64,000 bases of DNA from Microcella alkaliphila (GTDB taxonomy: Bacteria; Actinomycetota; Actinomycetes; Actinomycetales; Microbacteriaceae): NCBI RefSeq assembly GCF_004216855.1, contig NZ_SGXT01000014.1:1-64000 (forward strand), in the 5' to 3' direction. Both the position numbers and the translations under genes were made by a program. Of this stretch, positions 8,684 to 16,443 are shown piece after piece (position 1 is the first letter of the stretch; the number at the start of each line of letters is the position of its first letter). The notes below the pieces were generated by a model. The model was not told the origin of the DNA, ran no database searches, and worked only from the letters and a program-made list of their open reading frames with translations.

Positions 8684-9253
8684 TCAGTTCACGAATGGGT
8701 ACTGCTGCACGACGAGCAAGCGTCCACCGTCGGCGCGTGCCCGATAGATGTGGGGTTGATCGGCATGAAAGGTGATCATGTCGCCCGGCTCCAGAAGAGT
8801 CATGGACTCGTCTGGCCCCACCTCGACCAGGCCGCTGAGGCAAACGGCGCGTTCCACGACACCAAGGGAATTGCCCCGTGAGCTTCGTTTCGCATTCGGC
8901 GCCAACGACACAATCGAGACTTCAACTTCGCCAGAATTGCGCCACGATGCCATCAACTGAGCCACAAACTTGTCACCATCGTGTGCGATAACAGGCGCAT
9001 CGATGAGGCGCTTGAGCTCAACTTCGCTACGACCAACGGGTCCCATGAAGAGTGCGCCCAACGAAACGTGCAGGGTCTTGGCAAGCGCCCAGAGCGTGTC
9101 GAGCGACGGGTTCCCGTTCCCCCGCTCGAGCTCAGACACCGTTGACTTCGCCAGTCCTGCTTCTCGAGCGAGGGCGGAGGCACTCATGCCCCTGCGCTCG
9201 CGCCACATTCGAAGGTTGTTGGCCAAAGGCGAAAGGAGCTGGCGTTGTTCCAT
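8684..9253 (-). CDS. XRE-family regulator with C-terminal cupin domain
   Basis: A 189-residue protein (start at the ATG at 9253, MEQRQLL). An N-terminal helix-turn-helix (about residues 13-50, ALAREAGLAKSTVSELERG) is followed by a small cupin sensing domain ending in GDMITFHADQPHIYRA. This architecture is common in repressors that bind a metabolite in the cupin. The longer frame up to 9319 would read through the operator and is unlikely. No Shine-Dalgarno is evident, so the mRNA may be leaderless. It sits between the two operons it probably controls. Confidence 0.85.
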   Translation of the reverse strand: MEQRQLLSPLANNLRMWRERRGMSASALAREAGLAKSTVSELERGNGNPSLDTLWALAKTLHVSLGALFMGPVGRSEVELKRLIDAPVIAHDGDKFVAQLMASWRNSGEVEVSIVSLAPNAKRSSRGNSLGVVERAVCLSGLVEVGPDESMTLLEPGDMITFHADQPHIYRARADGGRLLVVQQYPFVN

Positions 9254-9282
9254 GGTGTCGGCTATGTTACATAACCACCTGC

Positions 9283-9300
9283 CGTTCGCTCTACCGATCG
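9283..9300. promoter_or_regulatory. Proposed operator, copy 2
   Basis: CGTTCGCTCTACCGATCG matches the 8597-8614 site at 17 of 18 positions. It lies in the divergent spacer, 30 bases above the regulator start and 36 bases above the GH-like gene start. That placement would allow both autoregulation and control of the plus-strand operon. Confidence 0.58.
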
Positions 9301-9335
9301 CTTCCCCACTTCTACGCACAAAGAGGAGACGATCG

Positions 9336-11018
9336 ATGTCGCAGGGTTCCCACGTTCAGATGTTTGGCCGAGTCACTGTTCTCGGTGCCGACGCGCATCC
9401 GCATGCGGCACGACGACTCAAGGAGTCATGGGCCGACTTGGAGTGGCTCGACGCGGCCGCAGGGTCGGTCGTTCCAGAATCCATGCCCACAGTCATGTTG
9501 CGTGAATCAGCAGGCTTGGATGAGGGCGCTTTCCGCATTGAGGTGGACTCAACGGGCGCAGTGCCGTCGATCACGATCACGGGCGGACCATTCTCCGGCG
9601 TGATCTTTGGAGTTGAGGAGCTAGTTCAGCGGATCTCCCAACCAGCACCCAACGGCATTCGCATTGCGGACCGCAATTTGGAGCGCACCCCCAAGCTGGC
9701 GTACAGGACTTTCTGGACCTGGGATCACTCGACCAACTGGGAGCTCAATCAGATCGGGCACCAGGAGATCGGTGTGTTTAACTCGTACGGGAAGCCACCT
9801 GGAGGCTTCCTTGCGGACTACCGCCGGATGGTTGACTTCTGCAGCATGAATCAGATCGCGGCCATCGTGATCTACGGCTTCTTCCGGGACAGCCACGGCG
9901 GAGTCGCTGCCGCACAGGAGTTGTGTCGCTACGCCAACGAACGGGGCGTCCGGATCCTCCCGGGAATTGCGATCGGGGCCTACGGAGGGGTCTATTGGGA
10001 GGGCAAACACCCCTACAATCTCGCGACGTGGCTCGATCGGAACCCAGGATACGAAGCCGAAATGGAGCGAGGGGTCGGATTCCAATTGCAGGACCTCTCC
10101 TTCCCCCTCAGCTTTCCCAAGAGTGACTACACTCGCACCGCCTGCCCATCCGAACCCGCCAACATCGAGTGGATGCGTGATGCGATTTCGTGGCTAGTAG
10201 AAACCGTCGACGTTGGCGGCATCAACATCGAGGCCGGCGACTACGGGGTCTGCGGATGTGCGAAGTGCAATGCCCGACGCGGCGAGCGCGAGACGGCAGC
10301 ACGGCGCGACAACGACGCCGAATTCTGGTCGCACGCCGACATGGCCGACAACTTCCCCGTGTTGTTCGATGCCGCCCGATCTCAGCGAAAGGATCTTTGG
10401 TTGTACTGCGAGTTGCAGTGGGACAATCTCCTGGACCCCGCCGCCCACGATCCGCTCAACACGCTTCCTCAGGGAGGCATCTACCAGCACACGTTTAATC
10501 GCTCGTATTGGAATCGGGCGCGCACCGAGCTCACCGCAGCAGACGTCAGGTCACTCCCCACGCAGACCAACGTTATTCGTAGTCAGTTTGCCTGCCAATG
10601 GAATGGCGACGAGCGCACGGAACGCTATGCCTTCAACGCCCCCGACTTCGCAGAGTTGGCAAGAACTTCGGCGGCGCTTGACATGCAGGGGCTCACGGTG
10701 TGGGGGGAACCTTCGCCGTACCACGTTTCTAGCGAATTGAGCTACCTCGCTTTCGGCCGATTCACCTATGACCCCGACCTCACATGGGAAGAGTTCATGG
10801 CACAGGATGTCGCCCCCCGGGTCGGCGGTCAGTCTGAAGCTGATGCCTTCGTGAGGCTCATGGAGGAGCTCGACGGCAGCGCCAGGATCGACGCAACCCG
10901 CCTTCGGGGCATCCGCGATGAGGCGCTCGATGCTGCCAAGAGCACGGTTGGCGACGCAGTGCGCCGATGGCTGTGGCTCGCGGACCGGGCGAGCCAGCGC
11001 AGTTTCATGGGCCACTAG
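9336..11018 (+). CDS. GH20/GH67-like glycoside hydrolase candidate
   Basis: A 560-residue protein with no signal peptide. Residues of about 40-120 look like the alpha/beta domain that precedes GH20 or GH67 catalytic barrels (GAFRIEVDSTG, GVIFGVEELVQ). About 120-440 read as a TIM barrel, including the acidic INIEAGDYGVCGCAKC segment with paired cysteines seen in related barrels. The ATG at 9336 follows AAGAGGAG; an open frame extends further upstream but antisense to the regulator. Cytoplasmic location suggests it cleaves an imported oligosaccharide or glycoside. The exact family and catalytic residues are not certain. Confidence 0.65.
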   Translation: MSQGSHVQMFGRVTVLGADAHPHAARRLKESWADLEWLDAAAGSVVPESMPTVMLRESAGLDEGAFRIEVDSTGAVPSITITGGPFSGVIFGVEELVQRISQPAPNGIRIADRNLERTPKLAYRTFWTWDHSTNWELNQIGHQEIGVFNSYGKPPGGFLADYRRMVDFCSMNQIAAIVIYGFFRDSHGGVAAAQELCRYANERGVRILPGIAIGAYGGVYWEGKHPYNLATWLDRNPGYEAEMERGVGFQLQDLSFPLSFPKSDYTRTACPSEPANIEWMRDAISWLVETVDVGGINIEAGDYGVCGCAKCNARRGERETAARRDNDAEFWSHADMADNFPVLFDAARSQRKDLWLYCELQWDNLLDPAAHDPLNTLPQGGIYQHTFNRSYWNRARTELTAADVRSLPTQTNVIRSQFACQWNGDERTERYAFNAPDFAELARTSAALDMQGLTVWGEPSPYHVSSELSYLAFGRFTYDPDLTWEEFMAQDVAPRVGGQSEADAFVRLMEELDGSARIDATRLRGIRDEALDAAKSTVGDAVRRWLWLADRASQRSFMGH

Positions 11019-11027
11019 GAGTACGCA

Positions 11028-11879
11028 ATGAAGCTCATGCGCATCGGCGAGCCCGGCAAAGAGATCCCGTGCGTCGTGCACAACAACATCTACTACTCGA
11101 TCGCGTCACTCACGCCGGATGTCGACCACCATTTCTGGATGGAGAGAGGGCCTGAACGTGTCGCAGAAGCACTTTCCTCCTCGCTTCTTCCCGAGATATC
11201 AACCGACGGTGCCCGCATCGGCGCACCGATAGCGCGACCGTCGTCCGTGTTCTGCATAGGCATGAACTATGCGGCGCACGCGGCAGAATCCGGGTCAGAA
11301 CCCCCGACTGTTCCGATCTTGTTCCACAAGGCACCCAACACCGTTGTCGGACCCAACGACAACGTCGCGATTCCACGAGGATCATCCAAGACCGACTGGG
11401 AGGTTGAACTCGGTGTCGTCATCAGCAAACGAACGTCATACCTCGATTATCGAGAGCAGGCTGGCGAATCGATCGCTGGATTCGTCACGGTAAACGACCT
11501 CTCGGAAAGAGAATTTCAACTGGAGACGTCCGGTGGCCAATGGTCGAAGGGCAAGAGCTCCGCGGGCTTCTGCCCGGTAGGGCCGGTGCTTGTCACCCCT
11601 GACGAGTTTGACCCCAGCGACGCACGGCTTCGCAGTTGGGTGAACGGGGAACCTCGCCAGGACTCAACGACTGCAGACATGATCTTCAGCGTCCACGAGA
11701 TCATCTTCAACCTCAGCCAGTACCTCGTGCTGGAACCGGGGGACCTTATCTGCACAGGCACCCCCGAGGGAGTCGCACTCTCAGGACGTTTTCCCTACCT
11801 CAGGGTCGGTGATGTGGTCGAGGTCGAGATCGATGGTCTCGGCCGTCAGCGCCAGCACTTCACCCCTTCCCACCCCTAA
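11028..11879 (+). CDS. Fumarylacetoacetate hydrolase family protein
   Basis: A 283-residue protein. The C-terminal FAH domain starts near residue 70 (SVFCIGMNYAAHA). Metal ligands appear in DWEVELGVVI and VNDLSEREFQ, and GDLICTGTPEGVA is a family hallmark. Members include 2,4-diketo-3-deoxy-L-fuconate hydrolase, which yields pyruvate and lactate. It lies 9 bases after the GH-like gene and 8 before the SDR, the same FAH-SDR pairing seen in non-phosphorylative L-fucose and L-rhamnose routes. I infer the final C-C cleavage step of this pathway. Confidence 0.85.
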   Translation: MKLMRIGEPGKEIPCVVHNNIYYSIASLTPDVDHHFWMERGPERVAEALSSSLLPEISTDGARIGAPIARPSSVFCIGMNYAAHAAESGSEPPTVPILFHKAPNTVVGPNDNVAIPRGSSKTDWEVELGVVISKRTSYLDYREQAGESIAGFVTVNDLSEREFQLETSGGQWSKGKSSAGFCPVGPVLVTPDEFDPSDARLRSWVNGEPRQDSTTADMIFSVHEIIFNLSQYLVLEPGDLICTGTPEGVALSGRFPYLRVGDVVEVEIDGLGRQRQHFTPSHP

Positions 11880-11887
11880 GGACAAGC

Positions 11888-12631
11888 ATGGAATTCGACG
11901 GACTCACAGCAATAGTCACCGGCGGAGCGTCCGGTATCGGGGCTGCTACTGCCGCCCAACTCGTGGAACGAGGCGCACAAGTCGCAGTGCTTGACTTGAC
12001 CCCTGAACTCGCGGCGGACAACGTGATCGCGTTGGCGTGTGACGTCTCTGATGATGACTCGGTACGCTCTGCCGTTGCTCTAGCGGCAGAGCAACTCGGC
12101 GGAATCGACATCGTCGTCAACAACGCGGGAATCGGTGCGCAAGGCACCATCGAGAGGAACGAAGACGATGAGTGGCACCGCGTTTTCGACGTCAATGTCG
12201 TCGGACTTGTTCGTGTTTCCCGCGCAGCACTACCCTTCCTTCGCGATTCGGGACATGCGGTCATCGTAAACACCTGCTCTATCGCAGCAACGGCTGGCCT
12301 GCCGGAGCGAGCGCTGTACAGCGCAACGAAAGGCGCCGTACTTTCGCTCACCATGAGCATGGCAGCAGACCACCTTCCCGAGGGAATCCGTGTGAACTGT
12401 GTGAATCCAGGGACAGCGAACACGCCGTGGGTCGAACGTCTTCTTTCCTCAGCAGCAGATCCTGCAGCAGAGCGGGCAGCGCTAGAAGGGCGTCAGCCAC
12501 ACGGGCGTCTTGTTGAACCGGACGAGGTGTCCGCCGCAATCTGCTACCTCGCTAGCCCACTCGCTGAGTCAACAACCGGGGTGGCCCTCGCCGTCGATGG
12601 CGGAATGCAGGGGCTTCGAATCAGAACGTGA
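11888..12631 (+). CDS. SDR dehydrogenase, probable 2-keto-3-deoxyaldonate 4-dehydrogenase
   Basis: A 247-residue classical short-chain dehydrogenase. It has TGGASGIG for NAD(P) binding, NNAG near residue 80, the catalytic Ser in NTCSIAA, and YSATK. The aspartate in VAVLDLT at the end of beta-2 suggests NAD. It pairs with the FAH hydrolase, which fits oxidation of 2-keto-3-deoxy-L-fuconate/rhamnonate to the 2,4-diketo acid. It is the last gene of the plus-strand operon, followed by a hairpin at 12701. Confidence 0.85.
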   Translation: MEFDGLTAIVTGGASGIGAATAAQLVERGAQVAVLDLTPELAADNVIALACDVSDDDSVRSAVALAAEQLGGIDIVVNNAGIGAQGTIERNEDDEWHRVFDVNVVGLVRVSRAALPFLRDSGHAVIVNTCSIAATAGLPERALYSATKGAVLSLTMSMAADHLPEGIRVNCVNPGTANTPWVERLLSSAADPAAERAALEGRQPHGRLVEPDEVSAAICYLASPLAESTTGVALAVDGGMQGLRIRT

Positions 12632-12677
12632 CAGCTGCTCCGTCAGAGACGTGATGCCCAAGGTTGCCGCCCACCGG

Positions 12678-12747
12678 CCAAAGGGCCCCAGAGAAGACAG
12701 AAACCCCCGAACCCGTAGGTTCGGAGGTTTCCTATGTCCTGAGACAG
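12678..12747. repeat. Left copy of ~70-base direct repeat with hairpin
   Basis: This stretch matches 13983-14054 at roughly three quarters of positions. It contains a near-perfect stem: 12701-12713 pairs with 12718-12730 around loop CGTA. Both copies end in TGTCCTGAGA. Lying 70 bases after the SDR stop, it probably works as that operon's terminator. Unlike the right copy it is not followed by tRNA sequence. Confidence 0.6.
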
Positions 12748-12818
12748 GAGGGCGTGAGGAACGAACTGGTGACAACTGATCGTTAGTGCCGCAGGGCGCT
12801 GGCGGGGAGGATGTCATC

Positions 12819-13124
12819 ATGCCCGGTCCCTATCCCAGAGAGTTCCGCGAGGACGTCGTCGCGGTCGCTCGTAGCCGTGAGAGCGGCGTCACCATCAAAC
12901 AGATCGCCACCGATTTTGGTATCAGTGAGGCGACGCTGCAGAACTGGTTGCGTCAAGCCGATGTCGAGGAAGGCAACCGGCCCGGTCAGACCGCCGCCGA
13001 TGCCGCGGAGGCCCGGGAGTTGAAAAAGCGGATCCGCTTGCTTGAGCAGGAGAACGAGGTGCTGCGACGTGCGGCGGCGTATCTGTCGCAGGCGAATCTG
13101 CGCCTCGGTGGCTCCCCAAAATGA
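12819..13124 (+). CDS. IS3-family transposase OrfA
   Basis: A 101-residue OrfA with a helix-turn-helix (about residues 22-45, ITIKQIATDFGISEATLQNW-like) and a C-terminal leucine-zipper region (ELKKRIRLLEQENEVLRRA). The ATG at 12819 follows GGGGAGG; an upstream start at 12786 is less likely. It overlaps orfB by four bases at CCAAAATGA, where IS3 elements usually make a fused transposase by programmed frameshifting. Confidence 0.85.
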   Translation: MPGPYPREFREDVVAVARSRESGVTIKQIATDFGISEATLQNWLRQADVEEGNRPGQTAADAAEARELKKRIRLLEQENEVLRRAAAYLSQANLRLGGSPK

Positions 13125-14068
13125 CGTACCCGCTCGTATCTGAGCTCGCCGATGCGGGGATCCCCGTGACGGTGTCGTGTCGGGTTCTGAAGCTCGCAAG
13201 ACAGCCCTACTACCGGTGGCGCAACGACCCCGTCCGCGCTGCCGACGTGCTCCGCGCGTATCGGATCAACGCGTTGCATGACGCGCACCACGTCGACCCA
13301 ACGTTCGGTTACCGATACCTCGCCGACGAAGCCCGTCGAGCGGGGTGGCGGATGAGCCGGCGGACGGCGTGGAAGCTGTGCTCGCAGGCCGGGATCCTCT
13401 CGTCCGCCCAACGTCGAAGGTGCCGGAAGGGCAAGAAGGCCGGGCCGCCCGTGTTCGACGACCACGTCCAGCGCGTGTTCCGCGCTGATGCACCGAACCG
13501 GGTCTGGCTCACGGACATCGCGGAGCATTGGACAGGCGAAGGCAAGCTCTATTGCTGCGCGATCAAGGATGTGTTCTCCAACCGGATTGTCGGCTACTCG
13601 ATCTCCGACCGGATGACCGCGAAGCTCGCCGTCGACGCCGTCCGCAACGCCGTCGCCCGCCGTGGTGAGGTCGCCGGCTGCATCCTGCACGCCGATAGGG
13701 GTAGTCAGTTTCGGAGCCGGGCGATGGCCCGCGAGCTGCGCCGCCACGACATGGTCGGATCGATGGGACGCGTCGGCGCCGCAGGGGACAACGCGGCCAT
13801 GGAGTCGTTCTGGTCACTGCTGCAGACGAACGTGCTCAACCAGCACCGGTGGGGCACACGGCAGGAGCTGCGGCTCGCGATCGTCGTATGGATCGAGCGG
13901 AAGTATCACCGTCAGCGCGCGCAGGACACCCTCGGCGGCTTGACGGGCGGCACCGGGCCCGCGCTCATCAGCCGGCAGGCCGACCCAAAGGACCCCAGAA
14001 ACGCAGGAAACCCCCGAACCAGTAGGTTCGAGGGCTTCCGATGTCCTGAGAAAGGACAATGGCGGTGA
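13121..14068 (+). pseudogene. IS3-family transposase OrfB with foreign C-terminus
   Basis: A 315-codon frame with the rve integrase core: D in VWLTDIAE, D in HADRGSQF, and E in AAMESFWS form the DDE triad. The tail after LGGLT does not match the relative at 25201. It is instead the translation of the tRNA-side repeat, so the last 30 or so residues are not native. The catalytic core is intact and some activity may persist, but mobility of the element is doubtful without its right end. Confidence 0.7.
13983..14054. repeat. Right copy of ~70-base direct repeat; tRNA terminator hairpin
   Basis: Matches 12678-12747. It contains a stem of 14006-14020 with 14025-14039 around loop AGTA. On the minus strand this hairpin lies just 3' of the tRNA stub, so it is the natural terminator of the former tRNA-Ser gene. 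A short palindrome, TGTCCT-AGGACA, follows at 14043-14058. Confidence 0.6.
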
Positions 14069-14086
14069 CGGTGGGATTTGAACCCA
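14064..14086 (-). pseudogene. 3' stub of a tRNA-Ser gene
   Basis: On the minus strand the 23 bases read as a T-arm and 3' acceptor end (GGTTCAAATCCCACCGTCACC). The acceptor GGTGACG-type end is typical of actinobacterial tRNA-Ser. No anticodon or 5' half follows, so the gene is not functional here. It may mark an att site of a lost integrative element, since tRNA 3' ends are common integration sites. The remaining 14087-14395 holds no supported gene. Confidence 0.6.
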
Positions 14087-14395
14087 AAGAGCCCCGATCC
14101 AGTCCGCGCCGGTTCGCTCAGTTACCCCGGAATCACGCGAATACTAGGTCTTCATTCTCAGCTTTTAACCCGGTTCGGTTGATCCCGATTCTGTTCACTT
14201 GTGGGCAACTGGTGGGCAACGAGGATAGGTATGCCCCCGCTCCGAACGAGGGCGACTACCGGGGCCAGTCACCTATGACAGCGAGCAGGCCCGCGAAGCC
14301 ACCTACTACGGGTCCACCACTGCAATCACCACAGCCCCTCCCCGGCTCGACGGCCACGCCGCTCAACCCGTATTCATAACCTCACGGGGAACTAC

Positions 14396-15592
14396 TTAGG
14401 AGGGCACGACCTCGGTCTCGCCCTCCCAGGCCGGCTCGCGTCCCTCTTCGAGAGACACGTCGAACGGCTTCTGATCGCTCAGCGTCCACTCCGGCAGGTA
14501 GGTCTTCTGGCCACCGTTGACGGCCGACTCGTGCGACAGGATGCCCGCACACGTGATGTTCGCCGCCTGCACCGCGTTGGGGAACGCCTCCCCCTCGCCG
14601 GCGACCGCCATGAGCAGCGCGTGGGCGAGATGCGGGTGCGATCCCCCGTGGCCGCCGCCCTGCACGAACGACCGGTGCTCCAACTCGCCCTCATCGGTGT
14701 AGACGCCCGCGGTCGTGAACGACTGGATCTCGGCGGGCAGCCGGCTCGCGAAATCGGGCACCTCGACCCGCTCCGCACGCTCGCCGAGGTAGACGACGTG
14801 CGCGCCGTCCTCCGTCTGCGACCACTCGAAGGAACGGATCGCACCGTACGCGTCGAAGCTCTCCCGGTACTCCCGGGCGACGGCCCAGAGATGCCGGGTG
14901 ACCTCCGCGCCCAGATCAGCGTCGAGGAACTTGATATGGGTCGACTCGATCGCGAACGGCGAGCCGTAGGCGGACTTCATCCGCTCGAAGACCGAGCCCG
15001 ATCCGAGCGCCTGAACATACTCGGCCTGGTGGCGGCCGAGCGCGAGCGTGGGGCTGATCGCATGGGTCGCGTTGTACATCGGCGGCATGCCGTCCCAGTA
15101 CGACGGCCACCCGGTCATGTCCTGGTGGTGCGAGGCGCGCAGGAACTGGAGCTTGCCGAGCGCGCCCGAGCGATAGAGGTCCTGGACGAAGAGGAACTCA
15201 CGGCTATAGACCGTCGTCTCCATCATCATGTAAGTCAGGCCGGTACGACGCTGGGCGTCGACAATCCGCTTGCAGTCCTCGACGGAGATCGCCATGGGGA
15301 TGGTGCAGCCGACGTGCTTGCCCGCCTTCAGCGCGGCGACGACATGGTCGGCGTGGAACTGCAACGGAGTGTTGATGTGGATGATGTCGATGGATGGGTC
15401 GGCCAGCATCCGGTCGTAATCGGTGTAGCGCACCTCCACGCCGTACCGGTCGCCGACCTCGTCGAGCTTCGATTGCGTGCGCTGACAGATGGCATACATC
15501 TCGGCATTCGGGTGCCGCTGGTAGATGGGGATGAACTCCGCACCGAATTCGAGTCCCACGATGCCCACTCGGTACACGTCCTGGATGGCCAT
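14396..15592 (-). CDS. Gfo/Idh/MocA family oxidoreductase
   Basis: A 398-residue protein starting at ATG 15592, preceded by GGAAAGGA. The N-terminal Rossmann fold (VGIVGLEFGAEFIP) departs from GxGxxG. The usual EKP lysine position reads CTIPMAIS, so the canonical catalytic Lys appears absent. Late segments GGGHGGSHPHLAH are reminiscent of 3-keto-sugar-processing members. It is the last gene of the second island's operon. I infer a redox or hydratase/lyase role on a keto-glycoside. Confidence 0.8.
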   Translation of the reverse strand: MAIQDVYRVGIVGLEFGAEFIPIYQRHPNAEMYAICQRTQSKLDEVGDRYGVEVRYTDYDRMLADPSIDIIHINTPLQFHADHVVAALKAGKHVGCTIPMAISVEDCKRIVDAQRRTGLTYMMMETTVYSREFLFVQDLYRSGALGKLQFLRASHHQDMTGWPSYWDGMPPMYNATHAISPTLALGRHQAEYVQALGSGSVFERMKSAYGSPFAIESTHIKFLDADLGAEVTRHLWAVAREYRESFDAYGAIRSFEWSQTEDGAHVVYLGERAERVEVPDFASRLPAEIQSFTTAGVYTDEGELEHRSFVQGGGHGGSHPHLAHALLMAVAGEGEAFPNAVQAANITCAGILSHESAVNGGQKTYLPEWTLSDQKPFDVSLEEGREPAWEGETEVVPS

Positions 15593-15624
15593 GTTCTCGT
15601 CCTTTCCTGCTCCGACGGAGCTGC

Positions 15625-16443
15625 TCACTTCTTCGTTTCTCCCGCGTCGACGGTCATCGCGAGCCCGGTGACGCGGCGCGCCTCGTCCGACAGCAACCAG
15701 GTGACCGCTGCCGTGACGTCGTCGATCTCGACGTTCCGCGCGATCAGCTGTCGCTCGCGAAACCCGCGCAGCAGGTCCTCGCGCGGAATCCCGTTCAGCT
15801 CGACCATCGCGGTCGTCATGTCCGTGTCGACCCCGGCGGGGTGAACGGAGTTGCACCGAATGCCGTAGGGTCCGAGCTCCGCGGCGAGCGCTTCCGTTAG
15901 CCCCACGAGACCGGCTTTGGCCGCCACATAGTGGCTGAGTCCGGGCACCGCCTTGATCGCGACCCCCGAGCCGATGAGGACGACGGATGCGGTCTCGGCC
16001 CTCTGCAGGAGATGGGGCACGACCGCTCGACAGGTGTAGAAGGCCCCCGACAGCGTGACGTCGATCATCGTGCGCCAGTTCTCGACGGGGAGCTCCCACG
16101 TGTTGTGGAACCCGTCGGTGATGCCCGCGTTCACCACGAGGTGGTCGATCCCGCCGAGCCTCTCGGCGGCGGCATCGGCGGCCGCTTGAAGCCCCGCCGG
16201 ATCGCGCACGTCGACCTCGAAGACCTCGCCGGAGCGACCGATCGCGCGCACCTCCGCGGCTACGGCAGCGAGGTCGGCGCTCGTCGCGGTCGGATAGGGC
16301 GGATGATTGATCACCCCGCCACCTCCTAGGTCGACGAGTGCGACATCCGCTCCCTCGCGGGCGAGCCGAAGCGCATGGCTGCGACCCTGACCACGACCTG
16401 CGCCCGTCACGAACGCGACCCGGCCGCTGAAGCGGTCGCCCAC
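15625..16443 (-). CDS. Mycofactocin-coupled-type SDR oxidoreductase
   Basis: A 272-residue SDR with TGAGRGQGRSHA for cofactor binding, NAG near residue 109, and the catalytic Tyr-x3-Lys as YVAAK. After the second strand there is an insertion (about residues 38-66, PYPTATSADLAAVAAEVRAIG) that marks SDRs whose NAD is not exchangeable and which depend on mycofactocin. No mycofactocin genes are in the window. It overlaps the GMC stop by one base. Confidence 0.78.
   Translation of the reverse strand: MGDRFSGRVAFVTGAGRGQGRSHALRLAREGADVALVDLGGGGVINHPPYPTATSADLAAVAAEVRAIGRSGEVFEVDVRDPAGLQAAADAAAERLGGIDHLVVNAGITDGFHNTWELPVENWRTMIDVTLSGAFYTCRAVVPHLLQRAETASVVLIGSGVAIKAVPGLSHYVAAKAGLVGLTEALAAELGPYGIRCNSVHPAGVDTDMTTAMVELNGIPREDLLRGFRERQLIARNVEIDDVTAAVTWLLSDEARRVTGLAMTVDAGETKK

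Larger units (their letters stand above)
12762..14068 (+). mobile_element. IS3-family element, right end lost
   Basis: Contains the orfA/orfB pair of an IS3-family element. A left end similar to the IS3 terminus at 25175-25200 (GGTGACAA/GGTGACAG) lies near 12766-12785. The orfB reading frame diverges after GGLT, where relatives continue into a short conserved tail. It runs instead into sequence next to the tRNA stub. The right terminal repeat therefore seems missing. Confidence 0.6.

Noticed and set aside
8970-9335. Upstream extension of the GH-like reading frame
   Set aside because: It runs antisense across the XRE regulator and operator, while the ATG at 9336 has a clear ribosome binding site.
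12678-14054. The ~70-base repeats as ordinary IS3 target duplications
   Set aside because: IS3 target duplications are 3-5 bases; these are far longer, imperfect, and contain terminator hairpins.
14059-14379. Small plus-strand gene after the IS3 element
   Set aside because: It starts inside the tRNA stub and shows no coding pattern or known domain.
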